Shown: positions 8,611 to 17,300 of the stretch, one piece after another
How positions within the stretch are numbered: position 1 is the first letter of the stretch
How the letters are laid out: every line of letters starts with the position of its first letter
Assembly: GCF_003696305.1 (NCBI RefSeq)
Contig: NZ_RFFK01000010.1
Coordinates: 62,001-126,000, forward strand
DNA length: 64,000 nucleotides
Source: Pseudomonas sp. AOB-7
GTDB lineage: Bacteria; Pseudomonadota; Gammaproteobacteria; Pseudomonadales; Pseudomonadaceae
Direction: 5' to 3'
The notes under the pieces: generated by a model
What the model saw: the letters and a program-made list of their open reading frames with translations, nothing else
The model's database searches: none
What the model was told of the DNA's origin: nothing
Translations under genes and position numbers: made by a program

Positions 8611-9531
8611 TCAGAGGCTTTGTGCCGGCAACTCCAGCTCGGCCTGCAGCCAGTCGACGAAACGCGCGGTCAGGCGCTGACGGCGTTTGCGCTCGGGCAG
8701 CACCAGGTAGTAGCCCAGCGCCGACTGCGCCTCGGCATCGCCCAGGCGACAGAGCAGGCCCTGGGTCAGCAGCTCGTCGACCAGGTGGCGCCAGCCGATG
8801 GCCACGCCCTGGCCGGCGATGGCCGCCTGGATCAGCAATGTGTAGTTGTCGAAGCGCAGCGCCCCGGGGGTCGGCACGGCGGCTATGCCCAGGGCGCGGA
8901 ACAGGCCGTCCCAGTCGAACCAGCGCGAGCGGTGCTCGGGGCGCAGGTGCAGCAGCGGCAGTTCGGCCAGCACCGACGCCGGCAGCGGCGGCTGGCGCGC
9001 GCCGAGCAGGCGCGGGCTGCACACCGGGAACACCTCCTCGCGAAACAGCAGGTGCGCCTCACCGTGCTTGAAGCGGCCGTCGCCGAAGCGGATGGCCACG
9101 TCGATATCGCTGGGCACGCTGGCCGGGTCGCGCTCGCTGGTGATCAGGCTGACGTCCACCTCCGGGTACAGGCGGTTGAAGCGCTGCAGCCGCGGCATCA
9201 GCCAGTAGGCGGCGAAGGCGAAGTCGGTGGCCACCTGCAGCACCTCGTGCTGCTGCCGCGCGGTGACCGCGGCCAGGCCCGCGTCGAGGCTGGCCAGCCC
9301 CTCCTGCACGTGGCCGAGCAGCAGCTCGCCGGCCTCGGTGAGGACGATGCCGCGGTAGACCCGGTCGAACAGGCGCGTGGCCAACTGCTGCTCGAGGCGC
9401 TTGATCTGCTGGCTGATGGCCGGCTGGCTGCTGCCCAGCTCGCTGGCGGCGGCGGTGAAGCTGAGCTGGCGCGCCGCCGACTCGAACACCCGCAGCGCCT
9501 CCAGGGCCACGCCGTCGAGTGCTTTATGCAT
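8611..9531 (-). CDS. LysR regulator of choline-sulfate use
   Basis: This 306-residue LysR protein has its HTH at about residues 23-45 (SFTAAASELGSSQPAISQQI). The GcvA-like N terminus and the divergent placement next to betC match the putative choline-sulfate-utilisation regulator family known beside betC in pseudomonads and rhizobia. It probably activates betC and the downstream transport genes in response to choline sulfate or choline. The ATG at 9531 lies inside a TTATGCATAA palindrome and next to a LysR-type T-N11-A box. Function is inferred from the family and neighbours. Confidence 0.88.
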   Translation of the reverse strand: MHKALDGVALEALRVFESAARQLSFTAAASELGSSQPAISQQIKRLEQQLATRLFDRVYRGIVLTEAGELLLGHVQEGLASLDAGLAAVTARQQHEVLQVATDFAFAAYWLMPRLQRFNRLYPEVDVSLITSERDPASVPSDIDVAIRFGDGRFKHGEAHLLFREEVFPVCSPRLLGARQPPLPASVLAELPLLHLRPEHRSRWFDWDGLFRALGIAAVPTPGALRFDNYTLLIQAAIAGQGVAIGWRHLVDELLTQGLLCRLGDAEAQSALGYYLVLPERKRRQRLTARFVDWLQAELELPAQSL

Positions 9532-9544
9532 AAGCTGAAGTTAT
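9530..9544. promoter_or_regulatory. Candidate LysR box 1 (T-N11-A)
   Basis: ATAAGCTGAAGTTAT has T-N11-A form with ATAA/TTAT ends and overlaps the start of the LysR gene. A related 15-mer lies 85 bp away before betC. Binding is inferred. Confidence 0.45.
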
Positions 9545-9614
9545 CCGAGTCATGTCTTTGAGGCGGGTTTACCCCGTCGCCGTTCTAGCGGAATCATGAA
9601 GCCCGCACTGTCGC

Positions 9615-9629
9615 ATAAACTTACAGTAT
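9615..9629. promoter_or_regulatory. Candidate LysR box 2 (T-N11-A) before betC
   Basis: ATAAACTTACAGTAT matches box 1 at 10 of 15 positions (12 of 17 including the preceding GC) and ends 15 bp before the betC ATG. It may be the regulator's second site. Confidence 0.42.
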
Positions 9630-9644
9630 GGAATAGCCGCCGCC

Positions 9645-11153
9645 ATGAGCCGCCCCAATATCCTCTTCATCATGGCCGACCAGATGGCCGCGCCGATCCT
9701 GCCGCTGCACGATGCCGCCTCGCCGGTGCAGATGCCCCACCTGATGAAGCTGGCCGAACGCGCCGTGGTGTTCGACTCGGCCTACTGCAACAGCCCGCTC
9801 TGCGCGCCGTCGCGCTTCAGCCTGGTCAGCGGCCGGCTGCCGTCGCAGATCGGCGCCTACGACAACGCCGCCGACTTTCCCGCCGACGTGCCGACCTACG
9901 CCCACTACCTGCGCCGCCTCGGCTACCGCACCGCGCTGTCGGGCAAGATGCACTTCTGCGGCCCCGACCAGCTGCACGGCTACGAGGAACGCCTGACCAG
10001 CGACATCTACCCGGCCGACTATGGCTGGGCGGTGAACTGGGACGAGCCGGAGGTGCGCGCCAGCTGGTACCACAACATGTCCTCGGTGCTGCAGGCCGGC
10101 CCCTGCGTGCGCAGCAACCAGCTGGATTTCGACGAGGAGGTGGTGTTCAAGGCCCGCCAGTACCTCTACGACCACGTGCGCCTGACGCCGCAGCAGCCGT
10201 TCTGCCTGACCGTGTCGATGACCCACCCGCACGACCCCTATACCATCCCGCGCGAATACTGGGATCGCTACGAAGGCGTGGACATTCCCCTGCCGCGCCA
10301 GCACCTCGAGCAGAGCGAGCAGGACCCGCACTCGCAGCGCCTGCTCAAGGTCATCGACCTGTGGGACCAGCCGCTGCCGGCGGACAAGATCCGCGACGCC
10401 CGCCGCGCCTACTTCGGCGCCTGCAGCTATATCGACGACAACATCGGCAAGCTGCTGAAGACCCTGGAAGAATGCGGCCTGGCCGAGGGCACCATCGTGG
10501 TGTTCTCCGGCGACCACGGCGACATGCTCGGCGAGCGCGGCCTCTGGTACAAGATGCACTGGTTCGAGATGGCCGCCCGCGTGCCGCTGCTGGTGCATGC
10601 GCCGCAACGCTTCGCCGCGCGCCGGGTCGGCCAGGCGGTCTCGACCCTCGACCTGCTGCCGACCCTGGTGGAGCTGGCCGGCGGCCGGGTCGAGGAGGGC
10701 CTGGCACTGGACGGCCGCTCGCTGCTGCCCCACCTGCGGGGCGAGGGCGGTCACGACGAGGTGCTCGGCGAATACATGGCCGAAGGCACCACCAGCCCGT
10801 TGATGATGATCCGCCGCGGGCCGTGGAAATTCGTCTACTCGGAGCAGGATCCGCTGCTGCTGTTCGACCTGGCCCGCGATCCGCAGGAACGCGAAAACCT
10901 GGCCGGCTCGGCGGATCACCAGGGCGTGCTGGCCGAGTTCCTCGCCGAGGCACGCACGCGCTGGGATATCCCGGCGATCCACGCCGCCACCCTGGCCAGC
11001 CAGCGCCGTCGGCGCCTGGTGGCCGAGGCGCTGAGCCAGGGCAAGCTGACCAGCTGGGACCACCAGCCCTGGGTCGACGCCAGCCAGCAGTACATGCGCA
11101 ACCATATCGATCTCGACGACCTCGAGCGCCGCGCCCGTTATCCCCAGGTTTGA
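9645..11153 (+). CDS. betC: Choline-sulfatase BetC
   Basis: BetC hydrolyses choline-O-sulfate to choline and sulfate in the cytoplasm, feeding glycine betaine synthesis and sulfur supply. The 502-residue sulfatase has the metal ligand D12, the formylglycine motif CAPSR (C53 is the residue converted to formylglycine) and a second metal cluster in FSGDHGDMLGERGLW near residue 290. The C-terminal extension is that of the choline-sulfatase subfamily. The ribosome site is weak (AATAGCC). It leads a three-gene unit with a choline-binding protein and a SulP transporter. Confidence 0.95.
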   Translation: MSRPNILFIMADQMAAPILPLHDAASPVQMPHLMKLAERAVVFDSAYCNSPLCAPSRFSLVSGRLPSQIGAYDNAADFPADVPTYAHYLRRLGYRTALSGKMHFCGPDQLHGYEERLTSDIYPADYGWAVNWDEPEVRASWYHNMSSVLQAGPCVRSNQLDFDEEVVFKARQYLYDHVRLTPQQPFCLTVSMTHPHDPYTIPREYWDRYEGVDIPLPRQHLEQSEQDPHSQRLLKVIDLWDQPLPADKIRDARRAYFGACSYIDDNIGKLLKTLEECGLAEGTIVVFSGDHGDMLGERGLWYKMHWFEMAARVPLLVHAPQRFAARRVGQAVSTLDLLPTLVELAGGRVEEGLALDGRSLLPHLRGEGGHDEVLGEYMAEGTTSPLMMIRRGPWKFVYSEQDPLLLFDLARDPQERENLAGSADHQGVLAEFLAEARTRWDIPAIHAATLASQRRRRLVAEALSQGKLTSWDHQPWVDASQQYMRNHIDLDDLERRARYPQV

Positions 11154-11190
11154 AGCACTGCCGCCCCCAACCAGAAGAAGGAGAAACGTG

Positions 11191-12111
11191 ATGAACCGAA
11201 TCAGCGTGCTGCTACTGACCGGACTGCTGAGCAGTGCCGGCAACGCCTGGGCCGAGGACGCCAGCTGCGCCAAGGTCAAACTGGGCGATCCGGGCTGGAG
11301 CGATATCGCCGTGACCAACGGCATCGCCAGCTTCCTCCTCGAGGGCCTCGGCTATCAGACGCAGAGCCAGACCCTGGCGGTGCCGATCATCTACGCCGGG
11401 CTGCAGAAGGGCCAGATCGACGTGTTTCTCGGCAACTGGATGCCGGCGCAGCAGAGCAACTACGACAAGTTCGTCGCCAGCGGCGAGGTGGACCAGCTGG
11501 CGCAGAACCTCGACGGCACCGAGTACACCCTGGCCGTGCCGACCTACGCCTATGAGGCCGGGGTGAACACCTTCGCCGACCTCGACAAGCATGCCGACAA
11601 GTTCGACAGGAAGCTCTACGGCATCGCCTCCGGCTCGCCGGCCAACGAGTCGATCAGGCAGATGATCGCCGCCGACGAGTTCGGCCTGGGCGACTGGACG
11701 CTGGTGGAGTCCAGCGAACAGGCGATGCTGGTGCAGGTCGGCCGCGCGGTGAAACGCGAGCAGTTCGTGGTGTTCCTCGGCTGGACGCCGCACCCGATGA
11801 ACGTGCAGTACGACATGAACTACCTGCGCGGCGGCGAGAAGTATTTCGGCGCCAGCGGCCAGGTCAACACCCTGGCGCGCAAGGGCTATGCCCAGCAGTG
11901 CCCCAATGCCGGCAAGCTGCTGAGCAACCTCAAATTCACCCAGGAGATGGAAAACAGCATCATGGATCGGGTGCTCAGCAAGCAGGCCAGCAACGACGCC
12001 GCGATCAAGGCCTGGCTGCAGGCCAACCCGCAGGTGCTCGATGCCTGGCTGGACGGCGTCACCACCCGCGACGGCGGCGACGGCCTGGCCGCGGTCAAGG
12101 CGCGGCTTTGA
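11191..12111 (+). CDS. choX: Choline ABC transporter substrate-binding protein
   Basis: This 306-residue precursor has a signal peptide (about 1-22, cleavage near NAWA-ED) and an OpuAC-type periplasmic binding domain with tryptophans at positions typical for cation-pi capture of quaternary amines (GWSDIAV, GNWMP, GWTPHP). It fits the choline-binding subfamily of glycine-betaine binders. The ATG at 11191 is preceded by AAGGAG at 7 bp; an adjacent upstream GTG lacks this spacing. No permease or ATPase gene is adjacent, so it must borrow a membrane complex encoded elsewhere (inference). Confidence 0.88.
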   Translation: MNRISVLLLTGLLSSAGNAWAEDASCAKVKLGDPGWSDIAVTNGIASFLLEGLGYQTQSQTLAVPIIYAGLQKGQIDVFLGNWMPAQQSNYDKFVASGEVDQLAQNLDGTEYTLAVPTYAYEAGVNTFADLDKHADKFDRKLYGIASGSPANESIRQMIAADEFGLGDWTLVESSEQAMLVQVGRAVKREQFVVFLGWTPHPMNVQYDMNYLRGGEKYFGASGQVNTLARKGYAQQCPNAGKLLSNLKFTQEMENSIMDRVLSKQASNDAAIKAWLQANPQVLDAWLDGVTTRDGGDGLAAVKARL

Positions 12112-12172
12112 AATAGCCGAGGCAATTGCGTAGGGTGGGGCCAGCCTGCCCACCCTGCCGAGCCTGATCTCG
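12112..12172. repeat. Short GTGGGC palindrome between choX and sulP
   Basis: The sequence GGGTGGGGCCAGCCTGCCCACCC (about 12134-12156) is an imperfect hairpin of the REP-like type common between pseudomonad genes. It may stabilise the choX message. Confidence 0.4.
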
Positions 12173-13744
12173 ATGCCGCTACCCGACCTCCAGACCCTGC
12201 TGCCCTTCCTGCGCTGGCTGCCCGGCATCAGCCGCAAGACCCTCGGCAACGATCTGCTGGTGGGCCTGAGCGGCGCCGTGCTGGCCCTGCCGCAGTCGCT
12301 GGCCTATGCGCTGATCGCCGGGCTGCCGGCCGAATATGGCCTGTACGCGGCCATAGTGCCGGTGATCGTCGCCTGCCTGTGGGGCTCGTCCTGGCACCTG
12401 ATCTGCGGGCCGACCGCGGCCATCTCCATCGTCCTGTTCACCAGCGTCAGCCCCATGGCCGCGGTGGGCAGCGAGCGGTTCATCGCCCTGGTGCTGCTGC
12501 TGACCTTTCTCGCCGGGCTGTTCCAGTGGCTGCTCGGCCTGCTGCGCTTCGGCGCGCTGGTCAACTTCGTCTCGCAGTCGGTGGTGCTCGGCTTCACCCT
12601 CGGCGCGGCGCTGGTGATCGCCATCGGCCAGTTGCCCAACCTGCTCGGCGTGGAAGTGGCCAGCCAGGCCACCGCCCTGGCCAGCCTGCTGCAGATCGGC
12701 CAGCACCTGGGCGACGCGCACTGGCCGAGCCTGGCCGTGGCGGCCGGCACGTTGCTGTTCAGCCTGGGCATACGCCGGCTGTGGCCGAAGGCGCCGGCGC
12801 TGCTGCTCGGCCTGGTCGCCGGCAGCGTGCTGGTGTGGCTGCTGCCGCCGCGGCTGGTCGGCGAGATCGCCCTGGTCAGCGCCTTCGAGGGCGGCCTGCC
12901 GCCCTTCACGCCGCTGCAGTTCGACCTCAACAGCCTGCTACAGCTGCTGCCGGCGGCGGTGGCCTGCGGCATGCTCGGCCTGGTCACCAGCCTGTCCATC
13001 GCCCGCGCCCTGGCGGTGAAATCCCAGCAGTTCCTCGACGCCAACCAGGAGGTGCGCGCCCAGGGCCTGTCGAACATGCTCGGGCCCTGGTTCGCCGGCT
13101 CGCTGTCGGCCGGCTCCTTCACCCGCTCGGCGCTGAACCTGCAGGCCGGCGCGCGCACGCCACTGGCCGGGGTGTTCTCGGCGCTGCTGGTGGCGCTGTT
13201 CGCCCTGTTCGGCGCCGCGCTGCTGGCACATATCCCGCTGCCGGTGATGGCCGCCGGCATCCTGCTGATCTGCTGGGGCCTGGTCGACCTGGCGGCGATT
13301 CGCGCGCTGCGCCGGGTCAGCCGCGCCGAGTTCGCGGTGATGCTGCTGACCCTGGCGGCGACCCTGCTGCTGGAGCTGCAGACGGCGATCTACGCCGGGG
13401 TACTGGCCTCGCTGTTCTTCTACCTCAAGCGCACCTCGCAGCCGCGCGTGCGCCTGTGGCACGACGGCGACGACGAGGTGCTGCGCATCGACGGCTCGAT
13501 CTTCTTCGGCGCCTGCCACTACCTCCAGCAGCTGCTGCAACGCAGCCGCGGCCAACGCCTGGTGATCGACGCCCGGCATATCAACTTCATCGACTACGCC
13601 GGGGTGGAGATGCTGCACCAGGAAGCGCGCCGCCTGCAGGCCCTGCAACGCAGCCTGGTTCTGCGCCAAGCGCGGCCGCAAGTGGTGGAGGAGATCCTCA
13701 AGCTGGAAGGCGCCGAACGCTGCCCGGTGCAGTTCGAGGAATGA
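12173..13744 (+). CDS. SulP-family anion transporter with STAS domain
   Basis: This 523-residue protein has an N-terminal SulP core with about twelve hydrophobic segments (residues about 20-420) and a C-terminal STAS domain (about 430-515, with HINFIDYAGVEML). SulP proteins carry sulfate, bicarbonate or related anions. Its place after betC suggests import of choline-O-sulfate or handling of the released sulfate; neither can be decided from sequence. The ATG at 12173 gives the family's normal N terminus. Confidence 0.88.
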   Translation: MPLPDLQTLLPFLRWLPGISRKTLGNDLLVGLSGAVLALPQSLAYALIAGLPAEYGLYAAIVPVIVACLWGSSWHLICGPTAAISIVLFTSVSPMAAVGSERFIALVLLLTFLAGLFQWLLGLLRFGALVNFVSQSVVLGFTLGAALVIAIGQLPNLLGVEVASQATALASLLQIGQHLGDAHWPSLAVAAGTLLFSLGIRRLWPKAPALLLGLVAGSVLVWLLPPRLVGEIALVSAFEGGLPPFTPLQFDLNSLLQLLPAAVACGMLGLVTSLSIARALAVKSQQFLDANQEVRAQGLSNMLGPWFAGSLSAGSFTRSALNLQAGARTPLAGVFSALLVALFALFGAALLAHIPLPVMAAGILLICWGLVDLAAIRALRRVSRAEFAVMLLTLAATLLLELQTAIYAGVLASLFFYLKRTSQPRVRLWHDGDDEVLRIDGSIFFGACHYLQQLLQRSRGQRLVIDARHINFIDYAGVEMLHQEARRLQALQRSLVLRQARPQVVEEILKLEGAERCPVQFEE

Positions 13745-13752
13745 CCGCGCTC

Positions 13753-13890
13753 CGTAGCTTGGGTTGAGGCGCCTGCGACGAAGCCCAACAGGGGTGTATG
13801 AGCGGCGGATTGGCGGGGTGGCGGGAGGTCAGTCGGGCGGAGCTCGGCGTGCTCCCTGTTGGGCTTCGCTGCGCTCAGCGCCAACCAACG
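13753..13890. repeat. Inverted-repeat element after the SulP gene
   Basis: Two arms of about 37-41 bp form an imperfect inverted repeat: 13753-13793 begins CGTAGCTTGGGTTGAGGCG and ends AAGCCCAACAGGG; 13854-13890 begins CCCTGTTGGGCTTCG and ends GCCAACCAACG. About 60 bp lie between them. There is no coding capacity. It looks like a non-autonomous mobile or REP-type unit. Confidence 0.6.
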
Positions 13891-13970
13891 CGCTGGCCGA
13901 TGCAGCAACGCAAAACCCGATCAGCGCGCTACCGATGCGCCAACCGGCGGCGCAAGCCGCGGGCGACGGC

Positions 13971-14327
13971 TCAGTCTGGCTCGGTGTCGAGCACGCTCAG
14001 ATCCAGCGGGCGCGACTGGCCCAGCCACAGCGCCCAGTCGCGGTGGTCGCGCAGCTCATCGCCGGTGATCGGGTGCACCAGCACGTTGAGCCCGCCGCGA
14101 TGCTGCAGCAGCCAGGGCAGCAGTTCGCCGAACAGCTCGGGACGAAAGGCCAACTGGCAGCTCCAGTCCGGGTGCGGGCCGACCGGGCGCTCATGCAGCC
14201 GGCCCATCTTCAGCGGGAAACGCCGCGCGGCCTCCTCGCATAGCGCGCGGGCCTGCTCCAGGCTGGCGGCGTCGAAGTAGACATGGGCGTGGTAGCCCTT
14301 GATCCGCGGCAGCGCGTCGTCGTTCAT
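13971..14327 (-). CDS. DOPA 4,5-dioxygenase family protein
   Basis: This 118-residue protein belongs to the small DOPA-dioxygenase-like family (extradiol-type, metal-binding). The histidines are in YHAHVYFD near residue 13, GRLHERPVGPHP near 45-53 and NVLVHP near 86, the conserved set of the family. The bacterial substrate is unknown. The ATG at 14327 with GGAGG 5 bp upstream was chosen over a 28-residue extension that overlaps aroE. It follows aroE in the same direction by 17 bp and is probably cotranscribed. Confidence 0.85.
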   Translation of the reverse strand: MNDDALPRIKGYHAHVYFDAASLEQARALCEEAARRFPLKMGRLHERPVGPHPDWSCQLAFRPELFGELLPWLLQHRGGLNVLVHPITGDELRDHRDWALWLGQSRPLDLSVLDTEPD

Positions 14328-14344
14328 CACGGCCTCCGAGGGCT

Positions 14345-15166
14345 TCAGCCCGCCAGCTGGCGGCGCAGTTCGGCCAGCACCGGCGCGGTGTCCGGGCGCA
14401 CGCCGCGCCACAGTTCGAAGGCTTCGGCGGCCTGCTCGACCAGCATGCCGAGGCCGTCCAGGCAGCGCGCCGCGCCCTGATCAAAGGCCCAGCGGTTGAA
14501 GGCGGTGGGCTCGCGGCCGTACATCATGTCGTAGCAGACCGTGTGCCCCGCCTGGATCAGGCTCGGCGCGATCGGCGGCAGCTCGCCGCCGAGGCTGGCC
14601 GAGGTGCCGTTGACGATCAGGTCCACCGGCGCGTCGAGCCAGTCGAAGCCGGCGGCGACCAGCGGGCCGAGATCGGCGAACTCGCGCACCAGCTGCTCGG
14701 CCTTGCTCACCGTGCGGTTGGCGATCACCAGCACCGCCGGGCGCTGGGCCAGGAAGGGCGCGAGCATGCCACGCACGGCGCCGCCGGCCCCGAGCACGAG
14801 GATGCGCTTGCCGGTCAGGCTGAAACCGGCGTTGTCCTGCAGGTCGCGGGTCAGCCCGGCGCCGTCGGTGTTGTCGCCGAGCAGGCGGCCGTCTTCCAGC
14901 TTCTTCAGGGTGTTCACCGCACCGGCACGGCGGGCGCGTTCGCTCAGCTGGTCGGCGAGGCGGAAGGCCTCTTCCTTGAACGGCACGGTGACGTTGCCGC
15001 CCAGGCCCTCGGCGAAGAAGGCGCGGGCGCAGCCGGCGAAGTCGTCCAGCGGCGCCAGCAGCGCCTCGTAGCTGAGCTGCTGGCCGGTCTGTTCGGCGAA
15101 CAGGCGGTGGATCAGCGGCGACTTGCTGTGGCCGATGGGGTTGCCGAAGACGCAGTAGCGGTCCAT
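14345..15166 (-). CDS. aroE: Shikimate dehydrogenase
   Basis: AroE reduces 3-dehydroshikimate to shikimate with NADPH in aromatic amino-acid synthesis. The 273-residue protein begins with the substrate-binding GNPIGHSKSPLIH motif, has K and D catalytic residues in VPFKEEAF and NTDGAG, the Rossmann loop VLGAGGAVRGM and the NRTVSK adenosine-phosphate patch. It is downstream of hemF on the same strand with a REP-type palindrome between them. Confidence 0.97.
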   Translation of the reverse strand: MDRYCVFGNPIGHSKSPLIHRLFAEQTGQQLSYEALLAPLDDFAGCARAFFAEGLGGNVTVPFKEEAFRLADQLSERARRAGAVNTLKKLEDGRLLGDNTDGAGLTRDLQDNAGFSLTGKRILVLGAGGAVRGMLAPFLAQRPAVLVIANRTVSKAEQLVREFADLGPLVAAGFDWLDAPVDLIVNGTSASLGGELPPIAPSLIQAGHTVCYDMMYGREPTAFNRWAFDQGAARCLDGLGMLVEQAAEAFELWRGVRPDTAPVLAELRRQLAG

Positions 15167-15196
15167 GAGAAATCCTGTTTGTGTAGGCGCCAGTCC

Positions 15197-15221
15197 GTAG
15201 CCCGGATGAAATCCGGGCTAC
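15197..15221. repeat. REP-type palindrome GTAGCCCGGAT
   Basis: A perfect 11-bp inverted repeat, GTAGCCCGGAT/ATCCGGGCTAC with GAA loop, lies between hemF and aroE. The same unit recurs at 17273, 17915 and 56086, with half copies at 27614 and near 43953. Confidence 0.8.
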
Positions 15222-15225
15222 GCGT

Positions 15226-16143
15226 TCACGGCAGCGTCGAGAGCCAATCGCGATCGGTCAGAAAATACTCGGTCAGGCGCGCTTCTTCGCTACCCGGCTC
15301 GGGCTTCCAGTCGTAGCCCCAACGTACCATCGGCGGCAGCGACATGAGGATCGACTCGGTGCGCCCGCCGGACTGCAGGCCGAACAGGGTGCCGCGGTCG
15401 AATACCAGGTTGAACTCGACGTAACGGCCACGGCGGAAGGCCTGGAACTCGCGCTCGCGCTCGCCGAAGGGGGTCAGCTTGCGGCGTTGGACGATGGGCA
15501 GGTAAGCCGCCAGGTAGGCATCGCCGATGGCGCGCATGAAGGCGAAGCTGGTGTCGAAGTCCCACTGGTTGAGATCGTCGAAGAACAGCCCGCCGATGCC
15601 GCGCGGCTCGCCGCGGTGCTTGAGGTGGAAGTAGCGGTCGCACCAGGCCTTGAACCTGGGGTAGACCTCGGCGCCGAACGGTGCGCAGGCGTCATGGGCC
15701 ACCTGGTGCCAGTGCACGCAGTCGTCTTCGTTGGCGTAGTAGGGGGTCAGGTCGAAGCCGCCGCCGAACCACCAGACCGGCTCCTCGCCCTCCTTCTCCG
15801 CGCTGAAGAAGCGCACGTTGGCGTGGGAGGTGGGCACATGGGGATTTTCCGGGTGGATCACCAGCGACACGCCGAGGGCCTGGAAACCGCGCCCGGCCAG
15901 CTCCGGGCGATGGGCACTGGCCGAGGGCGGCAGGCTGTCGCCGAACACGTGGGAGAAGTTGACCCCGCCCTTCTCGATCAGCGCGCCGTTCTCGATCACC
16001 CGCGTGCGCCCGCCGCCGCCGGCCGGCCGCTGCCAGGCGTCCTCGGCGAACCGGGCCTGGCCGTCTTCGGCCTCGAGGGTGGCACAGATGCGGTCTTGCA
16101 GGTCGAGCAGGTAGGCCTTCACGGCCTCGGTACGGTCAGTCAC
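15226..16143 (-). CDS. hemF: Oxygen-dependent coproporphyrinogen III oxidase
   Basis: HemF decarboxylates coproporphyrinogen III to protoporphyrinogen IX with molecular oxygen in heme synthesis. The 305-residue cytoplasmic protein shows the family's FGGGFDLTPYY stretch near residue 125, HHLKHR-like ligands (YFHLKHRGEPRGIGG) and the FNLVFDRGTLFGL block near residue 240. It is divergent from qor across about 146 bp. Confidence 0.97.
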   Translation of the reverse strand: MTDRTEAVKAYLLDLQDRICATLEAEDGQARFAEDAWQRPAGGGGRTRVIENGALIEKGGVNFSHVFGDSLPPSASAHRPELAGRGFQALGVSLVIHPENPHVPTSHANVRFFSAEKEGEEPVWWFGGGFDLTPYYANEDDCVHWHQVAHDACAPFGAEVYPRFKAWCDRYFHLKHRGEPRGIGGLFFDDLNQWDFDTSFAFMRAIGDAYLAAYLPIVQRRKLTPFGEREREFQAFRRGRYVEFNLVFDRGTLFGLQSGGRTESILMSLPPMVRWGYDWKPEPGSEEARLTEYFLTDRDWLSTLP

Positions 16144-16289
16144 GGCGGCACCTTGAGCGGGAGCGAATCGAAATCGGCGGGCAGCATAGCACTCACGGGC
16201 GCGCCTTCGCAGTTGACGGCGGTCGATCGGGGCGTTTGGATAGACCCTTTCGCCGCCCCTCGGCGGCTCGATCAGAGAAGGAATCCGAA

Positions 16290-17267
16290 ATGGCCAAGCG
16301 TATCCAGTTCAGCCAGCACGGCGGCAGCGAGGTGCTGGAGTACCGCGACTACCAGCCGGCCGCCCCCGGCCCGCACGAAGTGCGGGTGGCAAACCGCGCC
16401 ATCGGCCTGAATTTCATCGACACCTATTTCCGCAGCGGCCTCTATGCGCCGCCGACGCTGCCCTCCGGCCTGGGCACCGAAGGCGCCGGGGTGGTCGAGG
16501 CGGTGGGCAGCGAGGTCAGCGGCTTCGCCGTCGGCGACCGCGTGGCCTACGCCACCGGCCCGCTCGGCGCCTACAGCGAGCTGCATGTGCTGCCGGCGGA
16601 CAAGCTGGTCAAGCTGCCGGACGGCATCGGCTTCGAGCAGGCCGCCGCGGTGATGCTCAAGGGCCTGACCGTGCAGTACCTGCTGCGTCAGATCTACCCG
16701 CTCAAGGGCGGCGAGACCATCCTGTTCCACGCCGCGGCCGGCGGCGTCGGCTCCTTCGCCTGCCAGTGGGCGCGGGCGTTGGGGGTCAGGCTGATCGGCA
16801 CTGTGAGCTCGGCCGAGAAGGCGGCGCGGGCGAAAGAGCAGGGCGCCTGGGCGACCATCGACTACAGCCACGAGAACGTGGTGCAGCGCGTGCTGGAACT
16901 GACCGACGGCGCCAAGTGCCCGGTGGTCTACGACGGCGTCGGCAAGGACACCTGGGAAACCTCGCTGGACTGCGTGGCGCCGCGCGGCCTGCTGGTCAGC
17001 TTCGGCAATGCCTCCGGCGCGGTCAGCGGGGTCAACCTCGGCATCCTGGCGCAGAAGGGCTCGCTGTACGTCACCCGGCCGACCCTGGCCGGCTACGCCG
17101 ATACGCCGCAGCGCCTGCAGGCCATGGCCGACGAGCTGTTCGCCATGATCGAAAGCGGCCAGCTGCAGGTGGAGATCAGCAACCGCCATGCGCTGAAGGA
17201 CGCCGCCGCCGCCCAGGACGCGCTGAGCGCCCGGCAGACCACCGGCTCGACCATTTTGCTGCCGTGA
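16290..17267 (+). CDS. qor: NADPH:quinone oxidoreductase (zeta-crystallin type)
   Basis: This 325-residue medium-chain reductase lacks the catalytic-zinc cysteines and has the NADPH motif AAAGGVGSFACQWA near residue 150 and the quinone-reductase signature in the preceding helix (MLKGLTVQYLL). It reduces quinones with NADPH. The ATG at 16290 has AAGGA 7 bp upstream; 18 extra residues in frame were dropped for lack of a ribosome site. A REP palindrome follows the stop. Confidence 0.93.
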   Translation: MAKRIQFSQHGGSEVLEYRDYQPAAPGPHEVRVANRAIGLNFIDTYFRSGLYAPPTLPSGLGTEGAGVVEAVGSEVSGFAVGDRVAYATGPLGAYSELHVLPADKLVKLPDGIGFEQAAAVMLKGLTVQYLLRQIYPLKGGETILFHAAAGGVGSFACQWARALGVRLIGTVSSAEKAARAKEQGAWATIDYSHENVVQRVLELTDGAKCPVVYDGVGKDTWETSLDCVAPRGLLVSFGNASGAVSGVNLGILAQKGSLYVTRPTLAGYADTPQRLQAMADELFAMIESGQLQVEISNRHALKDAAAAQDALSARQTTGSTILLP

Positions 17268-17272
17268 AACCT

Positions 17273-17295
17273 TAGCCCGGATGCAACCCGGGCTA
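17273..17295. repeat. REP-type palindrome after qor
   Basis: TAGCCCGG/CCGGGCTA with a 7-nt loop lies between convergent qor and tsaC. It is a member of the GTAGCCCGGAT family and could act as a bidirectional 3' structure. Confidence 0.75.
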
Positions 17296-17300
17296 CGCAA

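Noticed and set aside
9596..11191. 531-residue frame overlapping betC
   Set aside because: Out-of-frame shadow of betC; it lacks the sulfatase motif and is Arg/Pro/Gly-rich.
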